DNA of 64,000 nucleotides from Owenia fusiformis (Eukaryota > Annelida > Polychaeta > Sabellida > Oweniidae). The DNA is taken from positions 4,965,730-5,029,729 of the forward strand of contig CAIIXF020000007.1 in assembly GCA_903813345.2 (NCBI GenBank). Direction: 5' to 3'. Positions 35,110-47,150 of the stretch are shown piece after piece. Made by a program: the position numbers and the translations under genes. Each line of letters begins with the position of its first letter. Position 1 is the first letter of the stretch. The notes under the pieces were generated by a model. That model made no database searches, was not told where the DNA came from, and worked only from the letters and a program-made list of their open reading frames with translations.

Positions 35110-35530
35110 TGAGTCTGATTCAGTGAACCAGTATGTACATAGACAATCTGATTGGATGAATCCGTATATACATGGGCAATCTGATTGGATGAACCAGTAT
35201 AACCATGGGCAATCTGATTGGATGAACCAGTGTTTGGTTGGGTAATCTGATTGGATGAACCAGTATGAGAATTGGAAATCTGATTGGATGTGCCAGTGTT
35301 TGCATGGGCACTGATTGGATGAACCGGTATATGCATGGGAAATCTGATTGGATGTATTAGTATGTGTATGGACAATCAGACTTGGTGAACCAATGTGTGC
35401 ATGGACAATCTGATTGGATGAACCAGTATGAGCATGGGCAATCTGATTTGATGAACCGGTAGCATGGATATTCTGATTAGATGAATCATTATGTCCATGG
35501 ACAATCTGGATTGGATGAACCAGAATGTCT
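35110..35530. repeat. 33-bp minisatellite, about 12 copies
   Basis: The unit is catgggcaatctgattggat followed by gaaccagtatgag (33 bp), with substitutions and two copies lacking a few bases. Being a multiple of three, it is open on the - strand as an 11-residue repeat with core TGSSNQI. There is no start context, no splice evidence and drift at all codon positions, so I regard it as non-coding. Copies of GATTGG give a repeated inverted CCAAT core. Confidence 0.9.
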
Positions 35531-35814
35531 GAGCTGTCTATGAGATTAGACTCAGGTGAACAGAAATGAATCTTTCATTGGGATATGGGATTCCTACTAA
35601 TTAATTATTCATGAGCATTGTGTCCTTATGTTTGCTTTGAAACGCCAGGTAATCAGTTTGCCAGATATGATCATGCGAACAAGCACAGAGTTGTGCAGTC
35701 TACAATGATCAATCATGTGACATCAAAATGAGCTAAAATGGCAACCTTTGTACCAGTATACAAATTAATTGGGGCATTCTGATTTATCACAGTCTCTCTT
35801 TATCTAAAGATTGT

Positions 35815-35960
35815 GTATATTATATTGTTCACAAGTGTTGACATATTGTTATAGTCTCTAACTTTTTGTGAATGGTGTTCAGCAGTTGGTGTTTGGCATT
35901 CGGTATCTGTAGCAAATGGCAGGTTGTGACATTTTTCATTTACAATGTATATTTGTTGTC
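35815..35960 (+). repeat. Dispersed ACCAGAAGTGGTGACATATTG repeat, copy 2
   Basis: Contains tgttgacatattgttatagt, ctctaactttttgtgaatgg, tgttcagcagttggtgtttg and gacatttttcatttacaatg. The left end is lost. Confidence 0.5.
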
Positions 35961-35999
35961 ACTTCAGCCTGTATCATTGATTACTAGTATTTAGATTTA

Positions 36000-36480
36000 G
36001 ACCGCATTCGAAAACTAGTATGCGTACCTTTTAACACGGCTAGGGCTAGAGTCCATTGCATTGATATAAACATTAACAAAAATGACTGACGATCAAGACG
36101 TGATAGAAAGCATTTTATGGTTTGTTTTCCTCGATTATTCTCGCACAAATCCTCGCCACATCACGGTAACAGTTCAATATTTAGCAATGGGACTTGAAAT
36201 AAAGAAAGTATAGGTTTGAAAAGTAATTAATTAATGTTAATATCAGATAAATTCCGAAAGACTGGATGGTTTTGATTCTTTGATTTTCTTGTGAAATTCT
36301 TCATGAACTTTATTTACCGGGGCTGGGGCTTGGAACCATGGTTTCAATATCAACGCAGACACGACATATCGACGAATTAATCTTCTCGTTTGCTCTCGCT
36401 CCCGATTTCAAACACTGTCGATATCTCGGTAGCAGGGTGTCAAATATAGTGGATTTAGTTTTCGAAGACAGCCTAAAATT
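36000..36480. promoter_or_regulatory. CpG-enriched cluster of unknown role
   Basis: CpG is frequent at 36000-36170 and again at 36340-36430 (for example acgacatatcgacg and tctcgctcccg), against a CpG-poor intron. Two short ORFs lie here: 36082-36213 (43 codons, MTDDQDVIESILWFVFLDYS..., with a possible donor gtaaca at 36166) and 36338-36553 (71 codons, ATG in a good ACCATGG context). Neither resembles a known protein or fits into the Epac reading frame. It may be an alternative first exon, an enhancer or an unrelated transcript start. Confidence 0.3.
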
Positions 36481-37217
36481 AGACAACTGGAATTATTATT
36501 CAGCCTGGTGTCTGCTGTTATATCTACTTCTGTATTCTAACCACATTTTGTAATCATGAAATAAATTCTACGATATCATACTATGATACTATGATCACAT
36601 CCTATTATACAGAAGCTATAAGTTATATTAGAGTTCATTCATCCGTGGGGAATTACTGATTCATTTTGCCAAATGAAAACTGATTAAAGGGAAAATCAGC
36701 TGGCCTGAATATTTTAGTCAAGAAAATACTATCTAGAGTTAATTTTCTATATACTTGTAGATATTGTGATTCCAATTTATATCAATATTCAATATCTAAA
36801 GTTCATGTTAGATCATGCTTTTGGGATATATAGGGTCTATTTTTTATGACAGAGATATACCTTTCTTGATATTTCTTTATTGTTTTTGTTTTTTTCTATT
36901 TGGCAGTTGTGCTTAGATATTCTTAAAAAAGGCTTCGCTCCCTCTGTGCTTCCTCCCATTTTTTCAGAAATAAAGTTGAGCTCATTATCTTTTTATTTTT
37001 CCCCGTCCTTTTGATTTTCTATTTTACATTTCAAGGTGACCATCTTGCTATCTTTCGCATTGGTATAGCAAGTTATGAATCTGTGGCTAATGGAATTCTA
37101 CGCTCTATTACACCCGCTCGTTTTTCTATCTTTATTATCGATTTGATGACTGGCCAGCAATTCTGTAAAATAATTATTTTCTTGTACTAAATTCTAATAA
37201 CCCAGGTATCAGATTTT

Positions 37218-37345
37218 ATTATGTTACAACCAGAAGTGGTGGCATATTGTTATTGTCTCCAACTTTTTATGGACAGCATTTGGTGTTCAGTGGTTGGTGT
37301 CTGTAACAAATGGCATAAGGCATTTTTCATGTTAACGCCTTGTTT
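37218..37345 (+). repeat. Dispersed ACCAGAAGTGGTGACATATTG repeat, copy 3
   Basis: The clearest copy: gttacaaccagaagtggtgg, catattgttattgtctccaa, ctttttatggacagcatttg, gtgtctgtaacaaatggc and catttttcatgttaacgcct. Confidence 0.7.
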
Positions 37346-39035
37346 TAAAACGTGATATTCTATTCTTATATGATGACATTTTACTTTAAAAAGTGTGTAG
37401 GTAGTGATCGTGATACTGTGGCTTTATTAGACTTTATTTACATCCAATATCAAGTTTCTGATCTAACTTAAAACATTTATTCACTCATTGCATTAGTATT
37501 TATATTTTATATACACATAGTTCCTTTTAATAATATTAGTATTTCATTGTTTGACTACATTGTACAGCTCCCTTGAATGTCCAGGACACAATGTCACTCG
37601 ATGAACTAATTTTATGATATTTATATTTCTAATAATTTTTTAGTAAACTAATGAGAACCGCCCATAGTTACTATTTGTAGTCTAATTGGAGTTCAATTCT
37701 TCTGCATAGTTCTCCTACTTACCCTGTATATATGAAGTATGATTTAATGATAATAAAACACCTGCTTTCAAGCTGTGGGTGGGGATATAGATACCATATT
37801 GGGTGAGGAAATCTGAAACTTAATCAGCTTGAATTATAGATACTAGAAATCCTTTCTCATCTTTTAATTGATTATATTGTAAATGTTTTTTAATGACACA
37901 GATGTGAAATGTACTAATAGTTGAAATATTGAGATATGGAGTAAGCGTGGAATGTAGATAGGAGAATGATGAAAAATACATGACAAAGAGGGAGATAAGT
38001 GGGGATATATTTCATGGGAACTGGGGCCATTCTTTGTAAGGAGATAGGAGAGACATTGGTAAATGACACTGGGGCTTCTCCTTCAGGAGATATGAGGGTT
38101 ATGCTATAGGAGGTTTTGGATATATATCATATTTCCTGTGGGATATACCCCATATTCAAAACCAAGATATATTTCGGGAGATACAAATTTAATAGCTCTC
38201 ATCATTATTCATAAGCATTGTGCCCAAATGTACATCCCGGTTCCCCAAGATATCTGTTCTATATCCCACTGTTACGTACCTGAAACCTCACATGTCATAG
38301 GAGACCTTGGGATATGCTAGACACTGGTTGATGTGGCTATACTTACCCGACATCTTATCACCAAAACCAACTAACATATAAGTGCTCTAACTTTGAGTTT
38401 TGACTTAACTGTCTAAATACAGTAACATTGGGAAGATTGCTGAACTGATGGCTTGATCAATTTGCCAATAAAAAATTACAAAGTCAACCAGTCATTAAAC
38501 ATCACTTAGGTAAAACAATCATTAGATTGTCTGGCTGTTCCAAGTCATTTCTTGTTTATTTAAGCCATTTAGCCATGCTATAGATATCCAATCTAATTTA
38601 ATTTAATTTTTTATAATCTTTATTTTTTTTATTGGATTGACATTTGTTTTTATATTGCTTGTCTTTTAGCCATAAACCAGTACTTTATCACAGGGAAGAC
38701 AGTTCTGTCATCTGTAGTGCCAAAATAAGACCATTTCTTTTACTGGTCATGGCCCAATATAAAAGCATTACTTACCAGTTTGATTTTCAATCTTCATATC
38801 TTTGTCATTCAAGATGCAAAAAAGCATAATTATGTATTGTTTGTGACATAATCCTATATAATTGTTTGTGACAGATTTAGACACTGATTCATATTGCAAT
38901 TTATCGCAAATAATTCGGCAGTTGATTTTTTTAATTGTAGAGAACATGAGTGGGAACATAGTTGTTTACTTAATTGTCGAGATATGGCATCAAGATTCAA
39001 TCTACTTTAGCGAGAGCCAAAGGTTTCTCAACGTT
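37346..39035. other. Intronic stretch with nothing recognisable
   Basis: AT-rich, no repeat families or credible ORFs seen. 38090-38310 has several gggatata/ggagata-type words but no regular period. Confidence 0.5.
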
Positions 39036-39039
39036 GCAG

Positions 39040-39205
39040 TGTTCTCCTCAGGATTTGTTCTCGAGTAGGTACAAAAGACTCATTATCAGACCAAAAGTGG
39101 TTAAAATATGCTCATTTTTCATGATTTTTCTCATTTTCAAGTGGGTGCAGATGGATTTTCAGATAGGTGCAAGGCTGTTTTTTTTTAAATAATGCTGGGG
39201 AGAAC
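39040..39205 (+). repeat. Dispersed GTGGGTGCA repeat, best-preserved copy 7
   Basis: It begins gtgttctcctcaggatttgt and ends aatgctggggagaacag, so the outer gttctcc/ggagaac are inverted. Inside are cagaccaaaagtggttaaaa, tcattttcaagtgggtgcag and atggattttcagataggtgc. It defines the family as a 160-bp element with very short TIRs. Confidence 0.7.
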
Positions 39206-40649
39206 AGTATGTTGGAATAATGCTGCCTGCCATTAAAGATGACAGTATACCTCCAGTTTACATCATCTACTTGTTGAACAATGATGTAATAGGGATAATG
39301 TGAGATGCTTCTGTTTGGAAGTAAGACAGTCCTATAGACCAAACATAACCAGACTACAACTCTCACTGTTTCTAAGATATATTCGGAATTATCCAATTTT
39401 ACATTTCGCAGAGCCTATTGATAAGATAACCAAACATTTGATTAGGTTATAAATTTTCCCATATAACATGATGTTTATGATCGTTTTTATGACACAAAAA
39501 ATGTCAATGATATTGATTCTGGCCATTAAAGGAATGAATTACGTGAAAATGCCATAATTTTCTGGTTCTATTAGATCAAAGCAATTCAATTGTTTGCAAT
39601 TGGAAAATCAGGAACTCTCCTTGCTGTGGTGCATTACAGATCAATGCAATATTAGATTTTTGGAATGAGTGCTCTTATTTTTTTGGTGAGCCTAGAGAAT
39701 AGCCCACTTATTTGTCTATAACTTCTGACCTATTGTCTGAATTAATTCCCATATCCATTTTATGGGGTCCATTCTCACAATTTACACCAATGGTCCTGAC
39801 TCACTTTTCTGCGAAATTGAGAAATTGGCTTTTTGTCATTGCGAATTATAAGTGTTTGATATGTTAAACTAGACTCCCTGTCTTTTCTTGATCATTTTTG
39901 TAGTTGATGGTCAATTTTCTTTAACAAGTCATATACTTTTGTCACCATTTGCAATAATTTACCAAATGTAGACATGTTGATGCCTTGTTATTAAGAGGTT
40001 AGATATTTTTCAAATGTCGGTTACATTGATGTTTTTAATCACCATTTGTTTCAGCTTACTGATCTCACTAATCTATACGATCTATCGCTGCCTGCATTTT
40101 AAAGTCTTTTAGCACATTCCTAATTTCACATTTGGTGATTTGGTCTTAAACTTCAAGGATTTTCATTTTGTTTTCATCCTTAGATTGTGGTGACGTATTG
40201 TCTCCAGCTTTTTTGTGGACAAAAAAAAACATATACATCAATCCCATATGAATGTGATGTTACTTTTCAATCGGCATGTTATAGCCAATACTTTTAGGCT
40301 ATATATAAGTTTGAACTTAAATCATGTAGAAAAGCAAATATTTAAATGGACTTTTACATATTGTGTAACATGTATTTTGAATTTTTAAGTACCCCAGCTC
40401 CAGGAGTTAAATATGGTGAATACGGTAACGAATATAGTAGAGTCATAATGGGAAGGCTGTCACTAATAGAGAATAAAGTAGAAAAACTTCTCACTGCTTA
40501 TCTTTATCTTAACACTTAGTCTCTTTTTTTATTATGATCTCAGGTAGCAAATTAGATGTTTTAATTCATATATTTTTTTATTTTTATTTTTGAAAGTGCA
40601 TTTAAATTATCATCACTTTTTGTATATGGTGTTATCAGGCCAGGACTTG
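39206..40649. other. Intronic stretch with little recognisable
   Basis: AT-rich. A short fragment at 40185-40215 (gtggtgacgtattgtctcca) belongs to the ACCAGAAGTGGTGACATATTG family. Nothing else stands out. Confidence 0.5.
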
Positions 40650-40840
40650 TACAGTAAAAGCTGTCTTACAGAACACCTCTCTCTAATGAACGCCTGTCTC
40701 TAATGGACAACTCTCTCTAATGAACACCTGTCTCTCATGAACACCTGTCTCTAATAAACACCTCTCTCTAATGAACACCTGTCTCTAATGAACCCCTGTC
40801 TCTAATGGACACCTGTTTCTAATGGACAACTTTCCTCCAC
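40650..40840 (+). repeat. TACAGTAAAACCTG element copy 3 with 17-bp tandem expansion
   Basis: It starts tacagtaaaagctgtcttac, then from 40671 becomes a tandem array of about ten 17-bp units of the type gaacacctgtctctaat. The unit corresponds to the phrase found once or twice in other family members (ggtgttcactagagagagg in the opposite sense). So the minisatellite seems to have expanded inside a dispersed repeat. Confidence 0.75.
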
Positions 40841-42755
40841 ACATACTCTACTGACTTCTTTATACATTACCCTATGTAAGAAAAACCCTTAAACCAAACA
40901 AATCCCAAGATCCCTAATCATAATCAAACACAAAGAAATGAGGTCTAACCCCTCACTCTACCATTTAGGAATGAATCTATAACATAGAGGGTGTTGATTT
41001 ATATTTCACACCTACTGTTATGCAATCTAAGAATCATAGAATTCTGTCATTAGTGAGATTGCATGATTGTTGGTTATTAAAAATACTTATTTAAAAATAC
41101 TTATTGCTTGAACCAAGGATGAAAATATTCAACATGGTTTTCAACTTAATTTTTTGGAAATATTTCTCTCTTTTCGTCTGTGTTTACATATTAAAACATG
41201 AACGCCAAGATGTTTATTGATTGGAAATATCAGTTGCAAGTCTAATGAGAATTATTGCCAGAGAGTCTTGTATTATTCGTCCGCAAATTGAAGTCATTAT
41301 ACAATGTATTAAACCAGACTTCCACAATCCATATGTTGCTTTTACAAGATTACATTTTCATATGAATGAGGCTGGTAGTCTGGTCAAGGAGGATTGGCTC
41401 CTAGGGATCCAACTCAATATTCTGCCATATATGGAGATGTCATGATTACAAAATTTGAATTCAACCAGCCGCCATTTTGTTCACTTCAGAATTTGAATCA
41501 TGAGTTTTGTTTTTATTTCCAAACAAAATATTCCAAAACACACAAGAAGTGATTGAGATATTGGTTCGAATCTTTTGGACTGTTGATTATGAATTTATAG
41601 TCAGTCATAATATCAGAAAATAATGACATTCTGACATTTTCATTGTTGGAAAATATTGTGTTGCGTCCCTGGGAGTCAATCCTCCTTATGGTCTGGTGAT
41701 ACAGAGTGCAAACATTTCCAAACCTGAAATTATATAAAGAAATGTACATTTTTTAGTAAATAATAGAATTTTTAGTACATTTACATTTTTGTTGTTGTTT
41801 TTCTTGGTACCTGGAAGAAATCTCATTGCCTATTACGCAATGCACCACCGCTGCGAGGGATTCAAATACGCAGCATTAACTTCAAAATGACGAGTTTAAT
41901 TTATGCAAATTCCCTATGAGTTGGAGGTCACACCGGTAGCTGGTAGTTGTATTTGCAAATGCAGGCTAAGTCAAACGAATGCTAATGGTATTTATCAACT
42001 GTTCGTGTGAGGTAATTTAAGATAAAGTGGGTGTGTGTCACCATGCCTATTGCAATTTGACATTACCGCCCATGGAAAATGATTATTTCTATAACTTGAT
42101 GATGAAACAATTTGTAATTTTATCTCTTTGTCTGAACATCATGAACATTAGTCAAAATCTAAACCCCAAATGAGAATCATTGATGAGGATTATATTTCTG
42201 TGTTAAATTAAACCCAGAAGAAAAGTTTTCATAATGTTTATGTTTTAAAATTAGATAAAGTTGGAATTTGTGGAATTAAGAAGAAATAAAGTAAGTAGGC
42301 AATAGGCATGAAATGGACACTCTTCCTAGATTTGAGATCTGACAAACAAACAGTGTCTTGATATTTTAAAAGCAATATTATATTTGAGATCAACGATTAT
42401 TGGAGGGACACTTTAATATCAGCACATAATTACATATCACCGTATTTCATCCTCTGTGAAGTATGTGGGTAGAAAAGTAGTTAATAATTGTGATTGAGGA
42501 GGTGAATGTTATCATATACCATTGTGTAATAAGAGCATATGGTTACATATAGATGTATACTGTATACGTAATTAATTATAATATATTGGTTTCATACCAA
42601 GGGTCAATATGATATTTTCCTGCTTGAGGTGAATATGACCTCAACATAGGGACGGTCAGCATTGTTAGTTCCCACGCTCAATTGTAATATTCTACCCCAT
42701 AGGTTCATATGAGATACTCAAGGATAGGTCCAAAGCTTGAGGAAGCAAGATGGAC
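40841..42755. other. Intronic stretch with nothing recognisable
   Basis: No repeat or gene signal. Short ORFs at 41221-41445 and 41513-41749 show no domain. Confidence 0.5.
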
Positions 42756-42759
42756 AATC

Positions 42760-42952
42760 ATGTCAGGGGCGTCATGGGGCTGCGATCATAGCATAAGCAA
42801 CTGCAAAAAAATTTATTTGCAAGATTTGTTTTTGAATTTTACAAAAATTAATGCAACTTCCTTCAAAATTGAGTTAGAAGTTCAAGAAAAAAAGCTAGTT
42901 TTTTTATCTTGTGGCACCCATCGCACTCCCCCTGGCTACGCCCATTCCATTT
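42760..42952. repeat. Dispersed repeat with GGGGCGT / CCCCTGGCTACGCCC ends
   Basis: The left end tcaggggcgtcatggggctg and the right end actccccctggctacgccca are partly complementary. The centre is AT-rich. Related to 1745-1912. The right-end wording is a common MITE terminus in invertebrates. Confidence 0.55.
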
Positions 42953-43572
42953 TGAGTTTGGATTGTATCCATATTAATTATATAAATGTTATGAAATAAT
43001 ATTATAGTGCCCCCTAAAATTTTGTTCTAAGGGGGCAAAAACCTCAAAATCAATGTCAAGCCCACCCTATTGAGCATTCATCTTTTTGCATTTTTATCAG
43101 CATGAAAAATGATCTCGAAAAATTGTTGCTTTTACAAAAAATGTCTCATAAACTACTCTCATTTCCTTCGAGGTATTGAAATTGGCACCTGTCAATATAT
43201 TATATGGTTATTCACCAGAAAGTAAGTTCAATCCTATAAGTATATAGATGTACATATAGGGGTTTCATTAGATTTTCAGACAACAGATGGAAAGGCAAAA
43301 TTTTTATTTTATCACAGTTGCAAAATTCAATCTTGATTCACAGTTTTTCATTTGTTCTTATTTCTCTAAACCCAGTGGAAAGCCATCAGAATGTTGAAAA
43401 GCGAAGATGACAAAACTCATCAAAACAAAACAAAGAAAATTGCCTGATGCCAATGAAAAGAAAAGTTAATTATCACCAACTAATCCAAAGATGGCAATGA
43501 CTTATGAACTTGTTTTGTAATGCTCAACCTTGCATATTTTTCTCTTATAATGTAGGAACAATTTCATGCTTT

Positions 43573-43715
43573 TACTCTCTAAATTTTGAATGATGTGCTT
43601 AATTTTCTGCTATTTCTATATTATGTAGAGTGTTGCCTATGTTTCCATTTTCTTTTTTCCCAACTTATTCTACTTATCTTTCTATATTTCACATTTAAAA
43701 CACGACCATTTTATG
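43573..43715 (+). repeat. Dispersed CTCTAAAATTTGAATGAA repeat, copy 5
   Basis: A good copy: ctctctaaattttgaatgat, ctgctatttctatattatgt, agagtgttgcctatgtttcc and cacatttaaaacacgaccat. Confidence 0.7.
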
Positions 43716-43840
43716 TTACTGTGGATATTTTTTATTGATGTACTGGTTGTGTTTATTACCCTTGAAAATAATGAGATCATTAGTGCACTGGCCCTTTACA
43801 AGGCTGCCTAATTGGGAATGCATTTGAACATTTTGATGAT

Positions 43841-44003
43841 CAGTAAAACCTGTCTAAGTTAAACACCTTTGGTACCTCAAAAGAGTGTTCCACTTGGGAG
43901 GTGTTCCACTCATAGAGGTTCATTTAACAATAAGTCAGTTTGTCTTGGAACTCTGAACAGCACTCCACTTACAGAGGTGCTCTACTTTACAGGTTTCACT
44001 GTA
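43841..44003 (+). repeat. TACAGTAAAACCTG element, copy 4
   Basis: Begins cagtaaaacctgtctaagtt and ends caggtttcactgta, so the ends are inverted. The interior is gtgttccacttgggaggtgt, tccactcatagaggttcatt and a second cactccacttacagaggtgc. 163 bp. Confidence 0.75.
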
Positions 44004-44991
44004 CACCATAAGAAACATACCACCCATACTTGTACATGCTCAATAACAGTAGAGATCAAAATATATAATGAAAATATCTTTCTTTCTTTTTCTAGTACAT
44101 GTATAAACTTTAGTGAGGCCATATTGGCATTTTAGGTTGGCCATCACTTACATGTAAAAAATTAAGTATAATATATAGATGGGGACGACTGTGCATCGAA
44201 GGGTATCCCAGGGACCAGAGGGGTTGGTGCCAAGTATATGTGTTAAAAAACAAAATAACACTGATGACATTGATTAGACTTGATTTTATTGGCCTTGTTG
44301 GCCTTTAGCTTTTTTACAAGTGCTATTACATTAGAAATTGTTAAGGTATCAGCCTAGTAATTACAATATAAAGTATAATTGCATATAAATCAATGACAAT
44401 TCTATATATCAAGATAAGCTTTCAGTATTAAGTCATTGAAATTGGCACTCTTCAATAAGACTTTTTGTGGCAATCTGCCTGTTAACATTTTAATTATTTT
44501 ATCTTGGGAAGAAAGGACTGCTTGATTTCCTGGTATAGCTAAACTGGTAGATTATCGACAACGTGCTTGTTTACCTTATTGCTTGCTCATATATATCTCT
44601 CGATCCTTGATTATTAAATATGTTCATATGGTATTCAGGCCCGTTACCAGGATTTGCCAATGGGGCTCACTTTTAAAGAAATTCGTTAGGGGGTTCTCTT
44701 TTGACAACTTCGGCCCAAAAGTGACCTGGTATTTATCCCAGGGTCCATATGGTTGTTTCTTGTTGTTTTATTGTTAAGATCACAATATACTGTGCTTAGG
44801 GCTTTATCATTTCACCATACCCTAAATAAAACTATTGTGAATGTACATAAAATATAAATAAAAAATAAAAATTATGTTTCAAAAGGACTTTAATTTTTAT
44901 AACAGTTCTACCTGAGATGACAATGGTAAATATTTAAGATATTTTTGACATTTTCCCTTGAAATAAGAATTCTTTGATTAACTTTTACCTT

Positions 44992-47150
44992 TTTATGTCC
45001 CCACCACATAGTGTGGGGCCATATTGTCGGCCTAGGCGCGTCCGTCCATCCGTCTGTCTGTCTGTCTGTCCGTCTGTCCGTACGTCCGGCAGTTTTCTCC
45101 AAAACCGCTACAGATATCACCTTCAAATTTTCAGGGATTACTTATGAGTGCATACAGATGTGGATGGAAAAAAATTAACTCGATACCTACTTCCTGTCGG
45201 CCATTTTGAAGTCAAATGCTAAAATCCTTGTCTGCAAACTTTAAGAAAAACGGCTTCACAGGTGCTTTCAAAACTTTAACATCTTGTTCAGCTCACTTCA
45301 TTCTAGATCTGATTAGGTTTTGGACCTGTTAGCTCAGTCATGTCAGCCATTTTGAATGTTTTAAGAAAAGTTAGCGCACGATAATACTTGGTATCATATT
45401 GAATGGTGTTTTTCAGTTTTCATACTTTAACTATTTAGTAGCTTTATAAATAATTTCAGGAGTACTTTGTTGTAAAAGCCTATGTTATTGTTAACAGTAG
45501 TAATATGTGATAATTTTGTAAAAAGTAATCAGCAAAAACTCATAATCGCTTTTTTATTGTCTGCCATTTTGGATTTTTCCATCCTAAAATCTTGTCTGTA
45601 AAGTCTTGTCTATGCGTTTTCAGGTGAACCGTTTGGTAGATCAATTTCAAATTTTCAGGGATGATTCTTAGTATGAAAATCTAGATCTGATTAGTTTTTG
45701 GGCATTCTGGGTAAATGTCAAGGCAGCCATTTTGGATTTTCCATCCTAAAATCTTGTCTGTAAAATCTTGTCTATGCATTTTCAGGTGAACCGGTTGGTA
45801 GATCAATTTCAAATTTTCAGGGATGATTCTCAGTGTGAAAATCTAGATCTGATTAGTTTTTGGGCATTCTGGGTAAATGTCAAGGCAGCCATTTTGGATT
45901 TTCCGTCCTAAAATCTTGTCTGTAAAGTCTTGTCTATGCATTTCCAGGTGAACCGTTTGGTAGATCAATTTGAAATTTTCAGGGATGATTCTCAGTATGA
46001 AAATCTAGATCTGATTAATTTTTGGGCATTCTGGATAAATGCCAAGGCAGCCATTTTAGTTTTCCGTCTTAAAATCTTGCCTGTAAAGTCTTGTCTACGC
46101 GTTTTCAGGTGAACCGTTTGGTAGATCAATTTCAAATTTTCAGGGATGATTCTTAGTATGAAAATCTAGATCTGATTAGTTGTTGGGCATTCTGGGTAAA
46201 TGTCGAGGCAGCCATTTGGGATTTTCTGTCCTAAAATCTTGTCTGTGAAGTCTTGTCTACACATTTCCAGGTGAACTGTTTGGTAGATCAATTTCAAATT
46301 TTCAGGGATGATTCTTAGTATGAAAATCTAGATCTGATTAGTTTTTAGTTTTTGGGCATTCTGGGTAAATGTCAAGGCAGCCATTTTGGATTTTCCGTCT
46401 TAAAATCTTGCCCGTAAAGTCTTGTCTACGCGTTTTTAGGTGAACCGTTTGGTAGATCAATTTCAAATTTTCAGGGATGATTCTTAGTATGAAAATCTAG
46501 ATCTGATTAGTTTTTATGCATTCTGGATGAATGTCAAGGCAGCCATTTTGGATTTTCCGTCCTAAAATCTTGCCCGTAAAGTCTTGTCTACGCGTTTTTA
46601 GGTGAACTGTTCGGTAGATCAATTTCAAATTTTAAGGGATGATTCTTAGTATGAAAATCTAGATCTGATTAGTTTTTGGGCATTCTGGGTAAATGTCAAG
46701 GCAGCCATTTTGGATTTTCTGTCCTAAAATCTTGTTTGTAAAGTCTTGTCTACGCATTTCCAGGTGAACCGTTTGGTAGATCAATTTCAAATTTTCAGGG
46801 ATGATTCTTAGTATGAAAATCTAGAACAGATTAGTTTTTTGGCATTCTGGATAAATGTCAAGGCAGCCATTTTGGATTTTCTGTCATCAAATCTTGTCTG
46901 TAAAGTCTTGTTTACATGTTTTCTGGTTAACTGTGTACTGATCAATTTCAAATTTTCAGGGGTGGTTCTTAGTATGAAAATCTAGAACCGACTAATTTTT
47001 GGGCATTCTGGGTAAATTTTAAGGTGGCCATTTTGGATTTTCCGTCCTCAAATTGTGTCGGTAAAGTCTTGTCTACTCATTTTTAGGATAACAATTTGAC
47101 GGGATCATCCATAGGGGGGGGGGACATTTTGTACACATTTGTGTTCTTGT
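44992..47150 (+). mobile_element. CCGT-headed element with 162-bp internal tandem units (9 units)
   Basis: Second copy of the element at 20280-21943. The head (tgtccccaccacatagtgtg, a CCGT/CTGT tract and the cttcctgtcggccattttg unique part) and the tail (ggggacattttgtacacatt) are almost identical. The internal array here has about nine units, one with a short agtttttagttttt duplication at about 46340. Copy-number difference between two otherwise near-identical elements shows that the array changes faster than the flanks. Confidence 0.87.

Noticed and set aside
35094-35375. ORFs over the 33-bp array
   Set aside because: Open because the unit is a multiple of three. Two overlapping frames are both open, which argues against coding.
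36338-36553. 71-codon ORF as an alternative Epac N-terminus
   Set aside because: Good start context but no similarity to Epac N-termini, and its frame runs to a stop without a convincing donor. Kept only as part of a CpG cluster.
44530-44580. Possible tRNA A box (tagctaaactgg)
   Set aside because: No B box at the right distance and no cloverleaf could be drawn.
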